64,000 nucleotides of DNA from Ambrosia x helenae (GCA_030844895.1 CM061233.1:30996310-31060309); one strand, 5' to 3'; positions 1 to 11,931 are shown, numbered from the stretch's first letter. Program-made: numbers and translations. The notes: generated by a model not told the origin, from the sequence alone.

Positions 1-1029
1 AGTTACGTGAGCGCTTGAGTCTTAGAATAGATTACATTTCTTTGACATGCTTGCGAGTGAGCCGTATGTTTTGTGTAATTTAAAACTTGTCATTACTATA
101 CTTGTTTAGATCAGAAACATGTGATATTGTATGAATATGATTGAGGCATTTAGGATACCCTTTTGATTTAGCCTTTTCTTTTCATTCTAACTGTTTCCCG
201 CACCCAAATGTTATCCACTAGTTAACCATGTTGAACCTAATTCCGTGTTTTTCTTATTTACCACACCATTTCACCACTAAACCAAATAGCCTTTTTCTTT
301 TAAACCTTTTGTGTAAAAACTCGGTTTAGGTTATTGTTTAACTAGTATTTGTATTGTAAATAGTTCGTTTTCGGGTATATCTATTTAGAACCCGTATGTT
401 GATTACATATCAGATATAGTTCAGTATATATATCATAGATATATATGTTATAAAAAAATATCCAGAAAAATAGAACACCCTAAAATAGGGTGAATTAGCA
501 GTATTCGAGCAGTTTTTAGAGCTTTAAAGTTAGAAATTATAAGTTAGCTCGATTTAAAATAAAAATCGCCTATATTCGCGTTTGTGTTGTACAGTTGTAT
601 TAGTTGATATTAGTTAGACATAACCGCCGGGTTTTAGCCGATTTGTCACTGTAAATATCCATTCCATACCCTTACCTTTGCCTAATATTACAACCCGTAT
701 AAGACCTCTTGATTTGTGCCTTTTCACACGTTAGTTGATGAAGATTAGATCTTTTGACAAGCTTATGATATTGCACAATTCATTGTCTTGGCAATGGAGC
801 GATTTACACATACACATTACACGTATGTATCATAAATAAAACCGAGCCTGTGTGAACATTGTGAGTCGTGTACGGGTTTGCTCGCTTGTAGATCGGAAGT
901 GAGTCATTGCTTTTTAGTTATCTTATCACCTGTTTTTAAATCTTGTTAGCTTGACTATTATCATCTGTACATGTTATATTTTATCTTTGTTGCCACTTGG
1001 TGAGTTTTTCGTTTATTTCTATTTAGTTG
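1..1029 (+). other. 3' non-coding end of a gypsy internal region
   Basis: No credible coding region is visible: all frames are short and no retrotransposon motif is seen. Its position directly upstream of a Tat/Athila-style motif (CTTGAGGACAAGC, then a G-rich tract, then an LTR) suggests it is the long untranslated tail between pol/ORF2 and the 3' LTR. The element's upstream part lies outside the window. Assignment is inferred from context only. Confidence 0.4.
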
Positions 1030-1068
1030 TTTGCTTGAGGACAAGCAAAGTTCAAGTGTGGGGAGGTT
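1030..1068 (+). other. PPT-proximal hairpin and polypurine tract of LTR-A
   Basis: Positions 1030-1037 (TTTGCTTG) pair perfectly with 1042-1049 (CAAGCAAA) around the loop AGGA. The purine-rich AAGTGTGGGGAGG (1054-1066) follows directly and abuts the LTR start TGATATACG at 1069. A PPT primes plus-strand DNA synthesis in LTR elements. CTTGAGGACAAGC before GTGTGGGGAGG is a recurrent signature of plant Tat/Athila gypsy elements (established knowledge). The hairpin reading is my own. Confidence 0.7.
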
Positions 1069-2560
1069 TGATATACGTTAAAATATACATGTTTAAATCC
1101 CCGATTAAACTCCCAAATTACGCGTTTTCGACCATAATTGCACGAATTTGGTACTTAACCGCTTCATATGTTTATTTCAGGTCTTAAACGACGTCCCACG
1201 AGCAAAGTCAAAGAAACCGGGCGAGAAACGAACAAGACGGAAAGTTTCTGCAAAATCAGCCAAGTCTGGGTCACTTGGTTGCGACCAGGAGTGCACATCA
1301 GGTTCTCGGGCATATTGATCAGCACTCCCGTGGACATGCCCGTGTGACTCAGTTTCTCGGGTGCACACCTAGTACCAGGCTACCACCAGACCCGCACGAC
1401 TGTGCACCCTAGGTGCACGGCCGTGCAGAATATCTAGATATTTCCAGAAACGAGCCAGCCACTTGCCCACTTGCATGTCACTTCGTCAAGATAAAGTGCA
1501 CAGCCGTGCACTTTAGGCGCACAGCCGTTCACAAAATCAATGTTTCTATAAAAACAGAGTAGACCACACTGATCAAGTGTTGGGTATTCTCTGGGTGATT
1601 TGGGGCGATTGATGGACCAAACAAGCAGCCAGAAGGCCGTCTAACAAGCTCGGGATTCAAGCCGGATCATCTAGTGTCATCCAATCCATCACATTCAAGC
1701 TTTATGGTTTGATCTATTAAACTTTAAGTTGATTCAAATCTGATTATTTTGGCTTGTTTGTGTTGTTTATGTATTACATTATAGTCTAGGGATAATATCT
1801 AGTAATCGTTAGTAGTAAAAACAATCGTTTGTATGTAATCATGTTTTGTATAATTTTGGCGTTTTTCATGTTTAGATCTTGATGATCATAGCGCAACCTT
1901 GATTCGTTGTTGTTGGATTTGTAGTTGTGTTTGAGTGACTTTGGCGATTGTCGAATGTGTTAGGCGGATAAATGTTGAAAAACCGTCCGTTTAATCGTCC
2001 GGTAGTAGACTAGTTAACTTGTTAATAAGTTTACGCCATGAAACTGTAACCGGGTTTTGGTTTTGTTAAAGTCAGTCGAATAACGGTTAAAAATGCTTAC
2101 CGGCACGTAAAAGGATTTTAAAAGCTTAATGGTGCCGTTACTGATCTTTGACACGGTTAATGATCTTTGGTAGTTATTTTGGTTAATATAGCGATCTTAG
2201 TAGATTTGTGTTCAAAGTTGGTAAAATGGAATAGGTTGTGAAATACTCTACTTTCTGCTAGTTTAGGTGGCTGTATTGTGTATTCGGTATCGCTTTCCTA
2301 AATTAGTGAGGTTAGAATACTATTAACAGATGTTATTTAGATATCTTAGAATTAATTTAGTTAAAAAACAAATTTCACTATCTTTTCTTACTGGTAAATC
2401 GGGGATAGAGTTTTAGTACAATTGCTCCGCGCGCGTCCATGGATCGATATCTGGTTCTTATCTGTACATTACTACATATATGACAGGGTACACTTGCCCT
2501 ATTGTGTGTGTTTTAATATTAAGGTCTAAACCATTTTTATAAATATTAAAGCAAAACATG
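1069..2560 (+). repeat. LTR-A, 3' LTR of a Tat/Athila-like gypsy element
   Basis: It starts TGATATACG immediately after a PPT, so it should be the 3' LTR. A TATA-like CTATAAAAAC lies near 1546. Upstream of it are GC-rich inverted repeats built on TGCACGGCCGTGCA, around 1385-1425 and 1490-1535, the kind of palindromic cluster common in the U3 of these elements. The 3' boundary is not sharp: sequence typical of the LTR end (GGGTACACTTGCCC near 2488) is followed by AT-rich DNA, so the end is approximate. No matching 5' LTR is in the window. Confidence 0.55.
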
Positions 2561-2755
2561 TGTTATTTCATTGTAAAATTATGTGTATATCCGCACACGT
2601 CAGTGTGTAAGATGATGCTGAAGTCACACCATAATAACTCGCAGCATTTGTGTAACATCGCGTATTTCTTTACCAAATGTTGAGTTAATAAAATCACCAC
2701 TTTACCCACCATGTACTCCTTATATGATTATATTTCTTTCATTTTTTTTAACCAC

Positions 2756-2823
<68 letters not shown>

Positions 2824-3510
2824 ATGTCAATGATGAAGAGCAATAAAATTGATCGGTTGATTTTGTCATCTTTAACCCAACCCAACAGCGGCCCACCCAG
2901 AAAGCCCAAACCCAAGGAAATATAACCGGCCCACACCCTTGAACTCATCTCTCCCACCCGGTTCCCATGACAGACCCGACCAACACAAAATATCCGACCC
3001 GGTAATCAAGAACACCATTATAGGCGAAAAATCTGGAACCCACTTTGACTGAATTATCACTGACACCATCTAACTTAATTGCAGCAACGTTTTAGCGTTC
3101 AAATCATTCCTTTCTTGGGTGCTCTTGACGTGCGTTTGACCAGCAATGGTCAAACATTTATGACCTTCCAATTTGACAAGAACACTATAAATAAAACCCA
3201 TCTCCACAGTCTTTATACGCCAATGATAAAACCCTCACCCTCTAATTCTCCTAAAACACACCTTATAACCTGCATTCATCGCAGTTTGACTTTTCATTGA
3301 CTCACGAAATGGGAGCTTAGACGAGTAGTATGGTTCAATACCTTATTCCTACAAACTAATCGGGCCCTGTAAGTCATTTACCCTCTGTTTAATTAAGCTT
3401 TATCGTTGTCATTGGAATGATTATAAGGGCTAGGGTTCGAATGATATATAATTGGGGAAGAAGATTCAAAACAGTTAGTGTATAAATATTTTTTGTTTCA
3501 GTATTAAAAC
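2561..3510. other. Low-copy-looking intergenic DNA, promoter-like
   Basis: No ORF with a recognisable product. It contains an (AAT)n microsatellite. Several GGCCCA/AGCCCA boxes lie at about 2885-2935, like plant site II elements. A TATAAATA box is at 3186-3193, and CT|GTAAGT, a good donor-like sequence, is at 3369. This could be the 5' flank and first intron of a host gene whose body is lost, but nothing coding supports that. It is the only stretch of the window that looks non-repetitive. Confidence 0.3.
2757..2816. repeat. (AAT)n microsatellite
   Basis: About 20 uninterrupted AAT units, ending in a slightly degenerate AATAAATAA. Likely length-polymorphic. Confidence 0.95.
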
Positions 3511-3607
3511 GTTCTCAGGGTGTGGCTCAGTGGTGAGCCACACTTGTGATAAACCATTGAACCGGCCAGGGGCCAGGTTCGAGTCCCAGCAGCAGCGAAT
3601 TTTTTTT
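3511..3607 (+). mobile_element. tRNA-derived SINE-like sequence
   Basis: An A-box-like TGGCTCAGTGG (3523-3533) and a perfect B box GGTTCGAGTCC (3576-3586) are spaced as in a tRNA-type RNA polymerase III promoter. A T-run follows at about 3599-3607. The flanks do not form an acceptor stem and the distance is too long for a simple tRNA, so a SINE head or short SINE is preferred over a tRNA gene. The family is not identified and no target duplication was recognised. Confidence 0.65.
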
Positions 3608-4410
3608 AGATACTTGTTACTTTATATTTATTCTAATAAATTTTTATTACACATTTAAAATACCAAAACAACTCTATAAATTCCAAAAAAAAATTATTTT
3701 ATGATGTTTTAATAAAAGAGTTTATTGTACAAATTTTAGTTTTCCAAAAATTATTTATTTAATATATATATAAATAATTCAAGTTTATTCTATTTTATTT
3801 ATAAAATTCTATATAGATATCAAAACAATTTTATAAATTTCCACAAAAATTATTCTGAGTTTTTATAACAATAAAATTTTCTGAAATGATTTTTATTTCT
3901 GAAAAATCATTTATTTAAATTTTTTAATCAATTTTTGTTAGTTTTAATCATAAATAAATCATAATAAATTCATTTTTCAATATTTTTGCACCAAATTTTT
4001 ATATAAATTATTTCTGATTATTTGGAACAGAAATATAATTTTTAATCTAATAATTCTTTAATTTTTAGTATTTTTAAATATTAAAGTTAAATTTTGACAA
4101 TTTGAAATAAATAGATTTAATATTCTATTTTTAAGAAAATAATTTTATAAAAATTATTTTTATACTTTAAACTCATTAATGTGATCATCTTTAATTCAAA
4201 ATTTTATAAAAAGACTTTTGTCTATTTATTTATCAAATTTCTCTCAATTATCAAACATTTTAATTATTTATCAAACGAGCACTTATCCCCAATTCGAAAC
4301 CCCAGAAAATATTTGTAGACTAGAAAGACTTAGACATATTTATTACCTTAATTATAGGGTAATACTTGGCATCGTTGGGCAACACATATTCTATTTTCAC
4401 GAGACTAACA
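3608..4410. other. AT-rich DNA without recognisable genes
   Basis: Strongly A+T-rich with many TTTAT/AAAT runs and no coding potential. It may be part of the LTR whose conserved module begins at 4411, since no LTR start (TGTAACAC or TGTGACAC type) could be found between here and that module. Confidence 0.4.
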
Positions 4411-5086
4411 TTTTGCTAAGGTGAGTTTACATAGCCCCTTTTTCTGTTTTACATTTTGGGGTGAAACATGTTTAAACATTTTATACTCTATCATTTACTC
4501 ATTCTTACATTGTTGAAACTTGTGATTCAATTACACTATCATTTATTCATTCTATCATTTGACTGTAACAAAAAGACACAGTACAATCATTAACATTGAT
4601 CAAGCCGCCTGTTTAGATTATAGCGCTATAGGTCTGACAAACCCATCCCCCCGCATAAATTCAGGGATGATCGATAACAGTAACAACATTTAACTAACTT
4701 GCGAGTTAGTCATCAGTCGACACAAGGTTTGGTTGTACAAAGACGCAATGTTACATGTCAGTCTCATACTCTACCATTATACAACAGTGATTGTTGTACA
4801 AACTATTGTTATCAATTACATTCAAAAACCTATGTATTCTCACCAACTTTTGTTGACCCAAAATATTTTCAAACTTAACATGTTTCAGGTTCTACTTGCT
4901 TGAAGATTCGAGTTAATACTTGAAGATGTGTGCATAGTATTAATCAATTTGATATACGAATTCTTGTAGAACAATTGTATGTAATTTATTTAAATCATCT
5001 AATGAAATTTATTATTCACCATGAGCTACTGAACAATCATCAATACGTGACATCCCGATGTTTCCGCCATCGGTTGGGGTGTTACA
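4411..5086 (+). repeat. LTR remnant X (gypsy), 3' half with intron-like module
   Basis: It ends in GGGGTGTTACA at 5086, a normal gypsy LTR terminus. It carries the module shared by several LTRs here: donor AAG|GTGAGTTTAC (intron starts 4421), palindrome ATAGCGCTAT (4620-4629) followed by GGTCTGACAAACC, CTCACC, TTGTTGACCC, and acceptor TTTCAG|GT (G at 4888). No primer-binding site follows, so it is a solo or truncated LTR. Its 5' limit is unknown. Confidence 0.6.
4421..4888 (+). other. Predicted LTR intron, element X
   Basis: GTGAGT donor at 4421 and CAG acceptor ending at 4888, 468 nt. A TTGAC branch-like motif lies about 30 nt before the acceptor and CTCACC, complementary to the donor core GGTGAG, sits just before it. 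Prediction from sequence only. Confidence 0.45.
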
Positions 5087-5129
5087 ATTTGTCGGTTCAA
5101 CACTCAAAACAAATGCAGTCTGTGGTGCC

Positions 5130-6019
5130 TAACTCAAACCAACACTTGGAACGCCCGAAGATGAGGAACTTGCATAGTATAGTTCCGGATTCTGAGGAAT
5201 CTGCGCTCTATTCGCCTTCCTTCTTTCCTCCATTTCTTTGTTTTCTATCCTTTGAATGAACTCCCTCAGTGCCCAAAATGGAAACGAGTCTTTCTCCCTC
5301 AGCATTTCCACATCTTGACTCCAATAATCTGGTAAAGTATCTGCAAATTTTTCAACGCATTCCGACATAGGATAAACAATTTCATAGTTAGAAAGTTCAA
5401 AAAATAAATAAAAGAATCTAGCAGTTTGTTATTTCAAACTCTCATTCCCAACAAAGCTAAAGTTCTCGATTTCTTTCTTTAGCTCATCCATCCGTAGCTT
5501 CTTAGTCTTCTCATTGCCATCATTCCTGCTCTTCAATGCTTCCCATAGTTGCTTTGAAATGCTACACGGTCCGAACTGATGAAGCAGATCTGTGGTCAAT
5601 GCTTGAGATAACTGAGAGTATGCTTTCTTCTCTGCTGCATACTTCTTCTTGTTTGTGTCAAGTAGATCATCAAGAGCAACTAGTGTGTTTGAGTTCTCAA
5701 TCATCGGTTGCACATACCCTTTCTGTAACATCTGCCATGCTTCTCCACCATCTAGTCCTTCAAATGAATCCTAAACCTTCAAATGATTTTGTACAGCTAC
5801 AGCTGCTACAACACCCCAATAATCTGGTATTGGTTGAGGAGGAGGTCTCACAGCGGGTTGAGTTGGTCCCGAAACAGCCCAGTAATTAACCATCAGTTGT
5901 GCTTATTGTGTGGTTTGTTTACCTCTATCTGCTGCTACAACCCAAGGATTCATCGGTGTTTGCTGTTCTGGTGTCATGTTAGGTCGTTTGTTCATCGGGC
6001 ATCCCCAAATGTTATCCAT
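5130..6019 (-). pseudogene. Ty1/copia gag pseudogene
   Basis: Read on the minus strand from an ATG at 6019. The N-terminal part is Pro/Gln-rich. It is followed by a typical copia Gag (UBN2-type) segment around 5731-5429, with helical KKYAAEKKAYSQLSQAL and KQLWEALKSR motifs, and a further Glu/Arg-rich segment (5368-5129). Gag forms the cytoplasmic virus-like particle. In-frame stops interrupt it after KQTTQ (about 5905), at about 5771 and after NESLK (about 5429). No zinc knuckle, pol or LTR is attached, so this is a relic fragment. Confidence 0.7.
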
Positions 6020-6930
6020 GATCTAAAGGTTTCAAAACATAGAATAAATTTTTAAGGAAAATTTGGTTCTGGAAATCGAAAGGTCGAATCAAATACTAAA
6101 CAATTGGTTCGACCTCAAAACTAATCCGAATGAAATGAGTCTTGTCTGGTTCGACCTAATAGAGAGCACAAATGAAAATCTGAAAGCACGAATGAAATCC
6201 TTATAACTCGAATGAGAAACTAGAGGTTCGAATGAAAGATTCTAGAATTGGTTTTACCCTATTTCTAGCATGAATGGACACTCTGAAAACTCAATCGACC
6301 CAAAGAGAGAAAACCCATTCGACCTTTTTACTGGATGTGTGGTCTAGTAAAGCAGAGGAGTGAGATAATTATCGTCCCAACAGTACGTGCCCTATGATTA
6401 TTAAGGACATGGTAAGTTGTATGTTCTTGTCGTTTACCATACAAGTTGTTCACCTGACTTGTGGACCCTTGTGTCAGTTAGATGTGGGCTATTGTTTGTG
6501 TCCATGACAATTATTACGTGTTCCATGTGTACTTTGCAGAATGTACGATTTTGTGAATTACAAGCGTTTTATTGTAAAGACACATTGATTGTTAACAAAA
6601 CGGGCCCCACACGTCATTATGGGTTATAGAATATTCCCCATTCTAACATGTGTGGTAGATTCATGGAAATACAAGTGTTTTAACATGGGTTATAATATTT
6701 ATTATGTTAAAGGTGGCTTAACACATGTTATGGCCATTTTAACCTATGTTGTTAAAATGTCCGAAAATTTGATATAACATTTTGATCCAAATCCGAGTTA
6801 TGTGTGGTTTGTTCGGTCCTCATGGAATCATGTGAGGTTGTACATGAACTCATGGACATGTAGATTTATAATACCATTAACAATCGTCTACATTAATGTT
6901 TTAGAAACAAAGTTGTATCAAAGTATGTTT
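6020..6930. other. No gene; short degenerate repeats
   Basis: Between 6060 and 6340 the motif GGTTCGAATGAAA/TTCGACC recurs several times in degenerate form, probably part of the leader of the adjacent copia relic. From 6340 to 6930 I see only short ORFs of ordinary composition and nothing recognisable. Confidence 0.4.
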
Positions 6931-9619
6931 TGTGACACCCCGCATTTTCATGTTAACTCTTTTACTGAACTCTAGTTAATTTCCATAATCATACGTGGTT
7001 AAACACTTAGCTAGGGTTAGTTAAACAGGTCCTTCAGGATGTTATGTAACAATAACATATGTTAGGTGATATTAACGTACGTTATAGTTAGGAAAACCCT
7101 TGTCTTGACACACACGCGAGTCCTGTATCCCGAACGTTGGTGATTTGTTAGGCATGCATGATTATATGAATGATTGGGTATTGATGAATGTGGAATAACA
7201 CGTGTATGTGAATTGCATGCTTATGTGAACTACTGCGTGTTAGTTAACTTGTACGTAAACGTTTTGAGATATGTGCACTTAGGGTAAACATAATATGAAT
7301 TGATAAAACAGTAGTTTTATATGAGTTGGTATGACTATTATTATCGGGATTAATCTCAAGAGTTAGATAGGGCTATTGGGCTCGCTTATCAGATAAAAAT
7401 CACTAGAGTCCGATACCTTGGCCCATGATCCAAACCTTAGTGTATTGTTTATAAAAAGAAAAAAATAAAACAAACCCTAGACACACTCTTTGCGCCGTGG
7501 ACTAGGAACACCCCCACAATCACCTTTCAATCTCAATCTTCATCAATTTTGCACTAGTTCAAGCAATTTCGGGTGCTATCTTGTGATTCTAGGGACTCTA
7601 GCAATTCAAGGTATGTGTTATACATGTTGTATGATGTGATTTTAGGCTGGAAAAATTGTAAAAACTTTAGGAAATATGCATGCTAGAATCGCAAATCAAT
7701 GTATGTTGAATGTTTATGATGTTTGTTGAAATTGTTGATGAATATTGTTGATAGAAATCATATCTAGAGTATATGGTACGTAAAAACCTGAGATTAAACA
7801 TGATAATATGAATGTTATTGTGTTAATATGAGATTATTGCATGATTATAGGGTATTGAGAATGATTAGGGTTTATAATAGTCATGTTGATAAAATTCTCA
7901 TTTTCTGACAGATTCATTGTGACGAATTGTAGGGCTGTTATAGGATGATTAACATGTGTAATCTGATTGTTTTCTGATGCTAAAACATAACTTATGATGT
8001 TAGCTTTTCAAAAAGTCCAAAATCATGCGTTTTGGACTTGTTTTAATATGTATTCATGATTTTATAAGTTTAAAGGTCATATCAGATTTTCGGAATTATA
8101 AATTGGGTCAACTTTAAACGGTCATAACTCGAGATTTACAAAGTGTTATGTTATGAAATTTGGACAGTAGGTCAACATTGGAAAACCTTGGCTTTTCCAA
8201 TTGGATTCACCTCGTTTGGATCAATACACAATATTTGGGAATTTTTCTACTAAACTGACCTGCTGTGGAAAATTTTCTGGACATAGCTGTGTTGTACGAA
8301 TTTTAATAATTTTTGTGTTTGGTTGTGAGACAAAACAAAAATATGGGTTATCATATGAATCCCAATGAATGTTCAGTAAAAATTTGGGAGTTTAATTTGT
8401 TCGTTAAGTATTTTAAATAATTCGTTTTTCACAGTGTACAATCTGCCCTGAAAACGCATATTGTGTAAGGGATGTTTACGTGACTATTTGGAGTCTTATA
8501 TGGTATGTATTTGACATGAACTTGCATGAATACTTACATGAGATGTGTATGAGGTATAAATCTGATAATAATCAATATGACCACCAACGGGATACGTAGG
8601 ACTTACTTGTGCATGTAGAGTCATTAGGTGTCACTACACGGTTTGAACTTTAAAAGTCTTGGACAAACGAGTTGTATGGTGTGTTGGTTATGCACATATA
8701 CTCACCTAGTGACATTTGTAATAGGGAGTCGGTAGCTCATTTCTGTTTGAGGAATTTGGATTAGTCCGGTTTGGGACTACTTACACATGCCGGGTTGGGA
8801 TGCTATGGATCCTTGTATGGGTCGATTTTTGACTCCTTGTGTGAGTTGGGTTTTTTGCTAGTTCGCAAACGGTGTCCTTGATGAACTAAACCAACTCTAT
8901 CTTCTGTAAGTCCTTCACATACCGAACGAGTTGCCAGGTTATGGCAAGCGGGTTATTAGTTGATAGCGCTATTAGGTCTGACAAACCTCTCACCGGCTCG
9001 GGGAGTGCGGGAGTGAACTATAACTTAACAGATTTTATCATTGTTGATAGGCAATGATGTAAGGCATGTGGCTCACATTTGTGGCTACACATACATCAGC
9101 AGTTCGGTATATCGGTGTTAGTTATCATGAATGGGTTAGCTACCCTTGACATGCGATGAACTAGTGTTTACACGGTTCTTGGAACCAACTCAATTACTTG
9201 TTTACGTGGTTTTGGAAACCAGCGCATTTACATACTCATTTACTTTACTTAGTGAACTCACCAACATTGTTTGTTGACCCACGATATACATGCTTTTGCA
9301 GGTAGTTAGCTTCCGGTGCCAGGATTAGAAAGCACTGCACACTTCACTGCATTTGGGGTCTTGGGCATACACCTAAATTACATATGATGCTTTTATGTTT
9401 TCTTTCATATTGTTTTAATTTGGGCGTGTTGTTTTGCGCATGGTTTTTAAAGGTATAAATTTGGTTTACGCTTTCCCAACTTAACTAAACTTGGTTTTTG
9501 AAAACGAATTAAATGGTTTGGGCATTTAGAGTTCGTTCATATGACTTATGACTATGGGATCCTGGTATGTCATGCTCCTAGCGGTATAAACACTGCAGTG
9601 GAAATTTGAGGGTGTGACA
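6931..9619 (+). repeat. 5' LTR of element A2
   Basis: It starts TGTGACACCCCGC and ends GAGGGTGTGACA, 2,689 bp, followed by ATTGGTATC, so both ends have the expected LTR form. GTTTATAAAAAG near 7448 is a TATA-like box followed by leader-like AAACCCTAGACACAC. A donor CAAG|GTATGT is at 7611. The 3' part holds palindrome ATAGCGCTAT (8963-8972), GAACTCACC, TTGTTGACCC and acceptor TTTTGCAG|GT (9301). Confidence 0.75.
7611..9301 (+). other. Predicted LTR intron, element A2
   Basis: The acceptor side (GAACTCACC, TTGTTGAC, TTTTGCAG ending 9301) matches the module of the other LTRs, but no GGTGAGT donor is present. The best donor is AAG|GTATGT at 7611, about 150 nt after the TATA-like box, giving a 1.7-kb intron. 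The donor choice is uncertain. Confidence 0.3.
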
Positions 9620-9620
9620 G

Positions 9621-9633
9621 ATTGGTATCTAAG
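9621..9633 (+). other. Primer-binding site of A2 (degenerate)
   Basis: ATTGGTATCTAAG directly after the 5' LTR; the canonical iMet-tRNA complement is TGGTATCAGAGC. Two differences fit an old element. The original downstream sequence resumes at 16396 after element B. Confidence 0.65.
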
Positions 9634-9634
9634 A

Positions 9635-9639
9635 CAGAG
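9635..9639. repeat. Target site duplication of element B, left copy
   Basis: CAGAG at 9635-9639 is repeated exactly at 16391-16395, flanking the two outer LTR ends. Five base pairs is the usual gypsy integration duplication. Confidence 0.9.
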
Positions 9640-11931
9640 TGTTACAACCCGGTCCAGACCCCCAAAATTTTTCGCGTTTTTAGTACCGTTTTATAATAAA
9701 TAGTAACCAAATAAATATTAGAAGTAATATATTAACCAAGACGATTACGTACGGAATTGAAAACAGAACCGAATAATATGAACAATATTATTATAGTACG
9801 CGTACAAGAACCGAGTTAAAACGCATTAACGAACCTAAAACCGGACCCGAACTGAATGGGGTGAGTCAACAAGGGAGGACATGTGTCCTTCCCTTGGCTT
9901 GCCAACCCATCCATAAAAGCATCAATGGTTTATAAAAACCATTTAACACAATCCTATATAAAAACCCAACCCTTTTTACCCTTCCCCTTTGTCTGATTAT
10001 CAAACACACACACACAATATGTTAGAGAGAGAAAGAGAGTGAGCTAGTGAGAGAAGAGGAGGAGCCGGAGTTGCTCCGCCACCGCCTCCGGCGGAGCTCC
10101 TCTGATATAGTTGATGGTGGATTACAATAAGGTTCGGTGAAGGTGGGGTTATCAAGGTGTTGGCTAGCAGTGGTCATAATGGGTTCTTATGGTGGCTGAA
10201 GTCAAGGGTAAGTGTTCGATGGTGGTTTCCAGATGGTGGTTGCACGCAGCGGCGGTGGTGTTGGTTTTGGGATGGAGCTACGGTGGTGGTCGAGTACCGG
10301 GCTCAGAAGTGTTGAGCAGTGGTCTCGATGGTTGGGGTAGAATTAATCGTCGTGGTGGATGTTCTCAGGTTAGGTGACGGGTCGACCTTCGGGTCAACAA
10401 GAGTCAACTATGGTCAACTGGGCAGCCAACGCAGTCAACTGTGGTTGACAGGAAACGCAACTGGGACGATAGGTATAACCGAGACCAAACCTCGTTATTT
10501 AGGAACATAAATAATATATATGTATTGTGTGGGAACTTGACGAGCTCGTACGAACTAAAAGCAAACCATAAGTTAGCTTGGGCATTTGGATTAGACAATC
10601 GGACATTTGGACATGAATTAAATAAGAAGCGACTTATAGTAAGTTATAATATAAACTCGGATATTTGACTAGACGCCTAAACCTTAGTTGATATGGAGCA
10701 TTAGAACCGTTGGATCCTTGACGCGTAGAACCTTCTAAACATTATGACTAATGTTTCGGACTTCGTACATGATTGATTATTGAGACTATTAGAGCGGACG
10801 CCATTATAACCAGCGAAAACTAAACTATAAACATATGTATATGACAACGAACATTAGTTAGCTTGCGGACTATGGACATTGGAATCCTTACACATGACGC
10901 CTTGGACAATAGGACTAAGATGCGACATTTGGAACATGCGAGACATTGGTCTATAATACCTAAGCTTTAGATTCGACCTCTAGATATGGAATATTTTAGA
11001 ACCGTATAAACATTATTACTAATATTTTGGACGCTTGGACATTAGACCATGGATTCTGACGACTAAAATATCGACACGAACATGACCAAGTTAAATACAC
11101 TCGAGCTCGTCCCCACCCGTGACCTTTATAAATAAAACCAAGACTAATAATGTTTGTCGACTTAGGATTCGACCAGGAGAATACGAGTACAAGATACCAG
11201 ACGTTTCAATTATTATAAACTATGCGTGTGCGTTACTTCCAGGTGAGTCCCGTGTATCTTCCCCACTTTTCATGTTTTACTGTTTTGGGGTGAATGCATG
11301 CTTCCTTTTTATAAACTGCTTGATGTGACACGATAGTAGCTGCCGAATAACCATACCGACACTCATTAACCCAGGGGATTGGGCCACTTAATATGTGGGT
11401 AGCGCTACTTGGGGAAACCCCCACACTCAGTGGATCCGGAAGGCCGGAAAACCCTCCACTGAGGCCTGCGGGCCGTTGTGACATGTATTTTGCCAGGAGA
11501 ATCTATAATGGCAGTAGATAGATTCCGTGTTAGGTTTGAGGTGTCGCTTGTACATCACCATGTGTTGAACCGTGAGAACTTTACGAACATGGTTTTGAAA
11601 TAATAAACTTATTGAAAACCATTTAAACTAACGCACGAACTCACCAGCGTAATTGTTGACCCAAAACCATTTTAAGCATGTGTTCAGGTACCTGTTTGAG
11701 TTGGAAGGATGGAGCAGCTCGACTCGGAGTATCCCTGGCGGACGAATCAGAAGTCAAGCGAGAACCTTAGATATTACCCGAACTATTTGTATTAGAGAAT
11801 GTACGGTATTTAGAAATGTAAACAGTTATTTATAGTAATATATGCATTGCTTCCGCTGTTTGCTTACATTGCGTGATGTTTTGGTAACCATCTGTATTTC
11901 CGACCGGGCCCACCTGTGTCGGGTTGTGACG
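9640..11931 (+). repeat. 5' LTR of element B
   Basis: It starts TGTTACAACCCGGTCC and ends GGGTTGTGAC(G), the last A apparently mutated. TATA box TATATAAA at 9955-9962 is followed by a CA-rich and GAGA-rich leader. Compared with the 3' LTR it has an additional block at 10482-11057 and lacks about 0.3 kb after the GGCGGAGCTCC at about 10090. Confidence 0.85.
11243..11687 (+). other. Predicted LTR intron, element B 5' LTR
   Basis: Donor CAG|GTGAGTCC (11243) and acceptor GTTCAG|GT (11687), 445 nt. It includes palindrome TAGCGCTA (11400-11407), ACTCACC and TTGTTGACCC about 30 nt before the acceptor. The donor abuts an acceptor-like TTACTTCCAG (ends 11242), so a zero-length exon is possible if the GTAAGT at 10208 is also used. 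Confidence 0.45.

Noticed and set aside
951..1187. 78-codon ORF spanning the PPT of LTR-A
   Set aside because: It crosses the PPT and LTR boundary, which a real element gene would not be expected to do.
3511..3600. tRNA gene suggested by perfect B box
   Set aside because: No acceptor stem and too long between boxes and ends for a cloverleaf; SINE-like sequence fits better.
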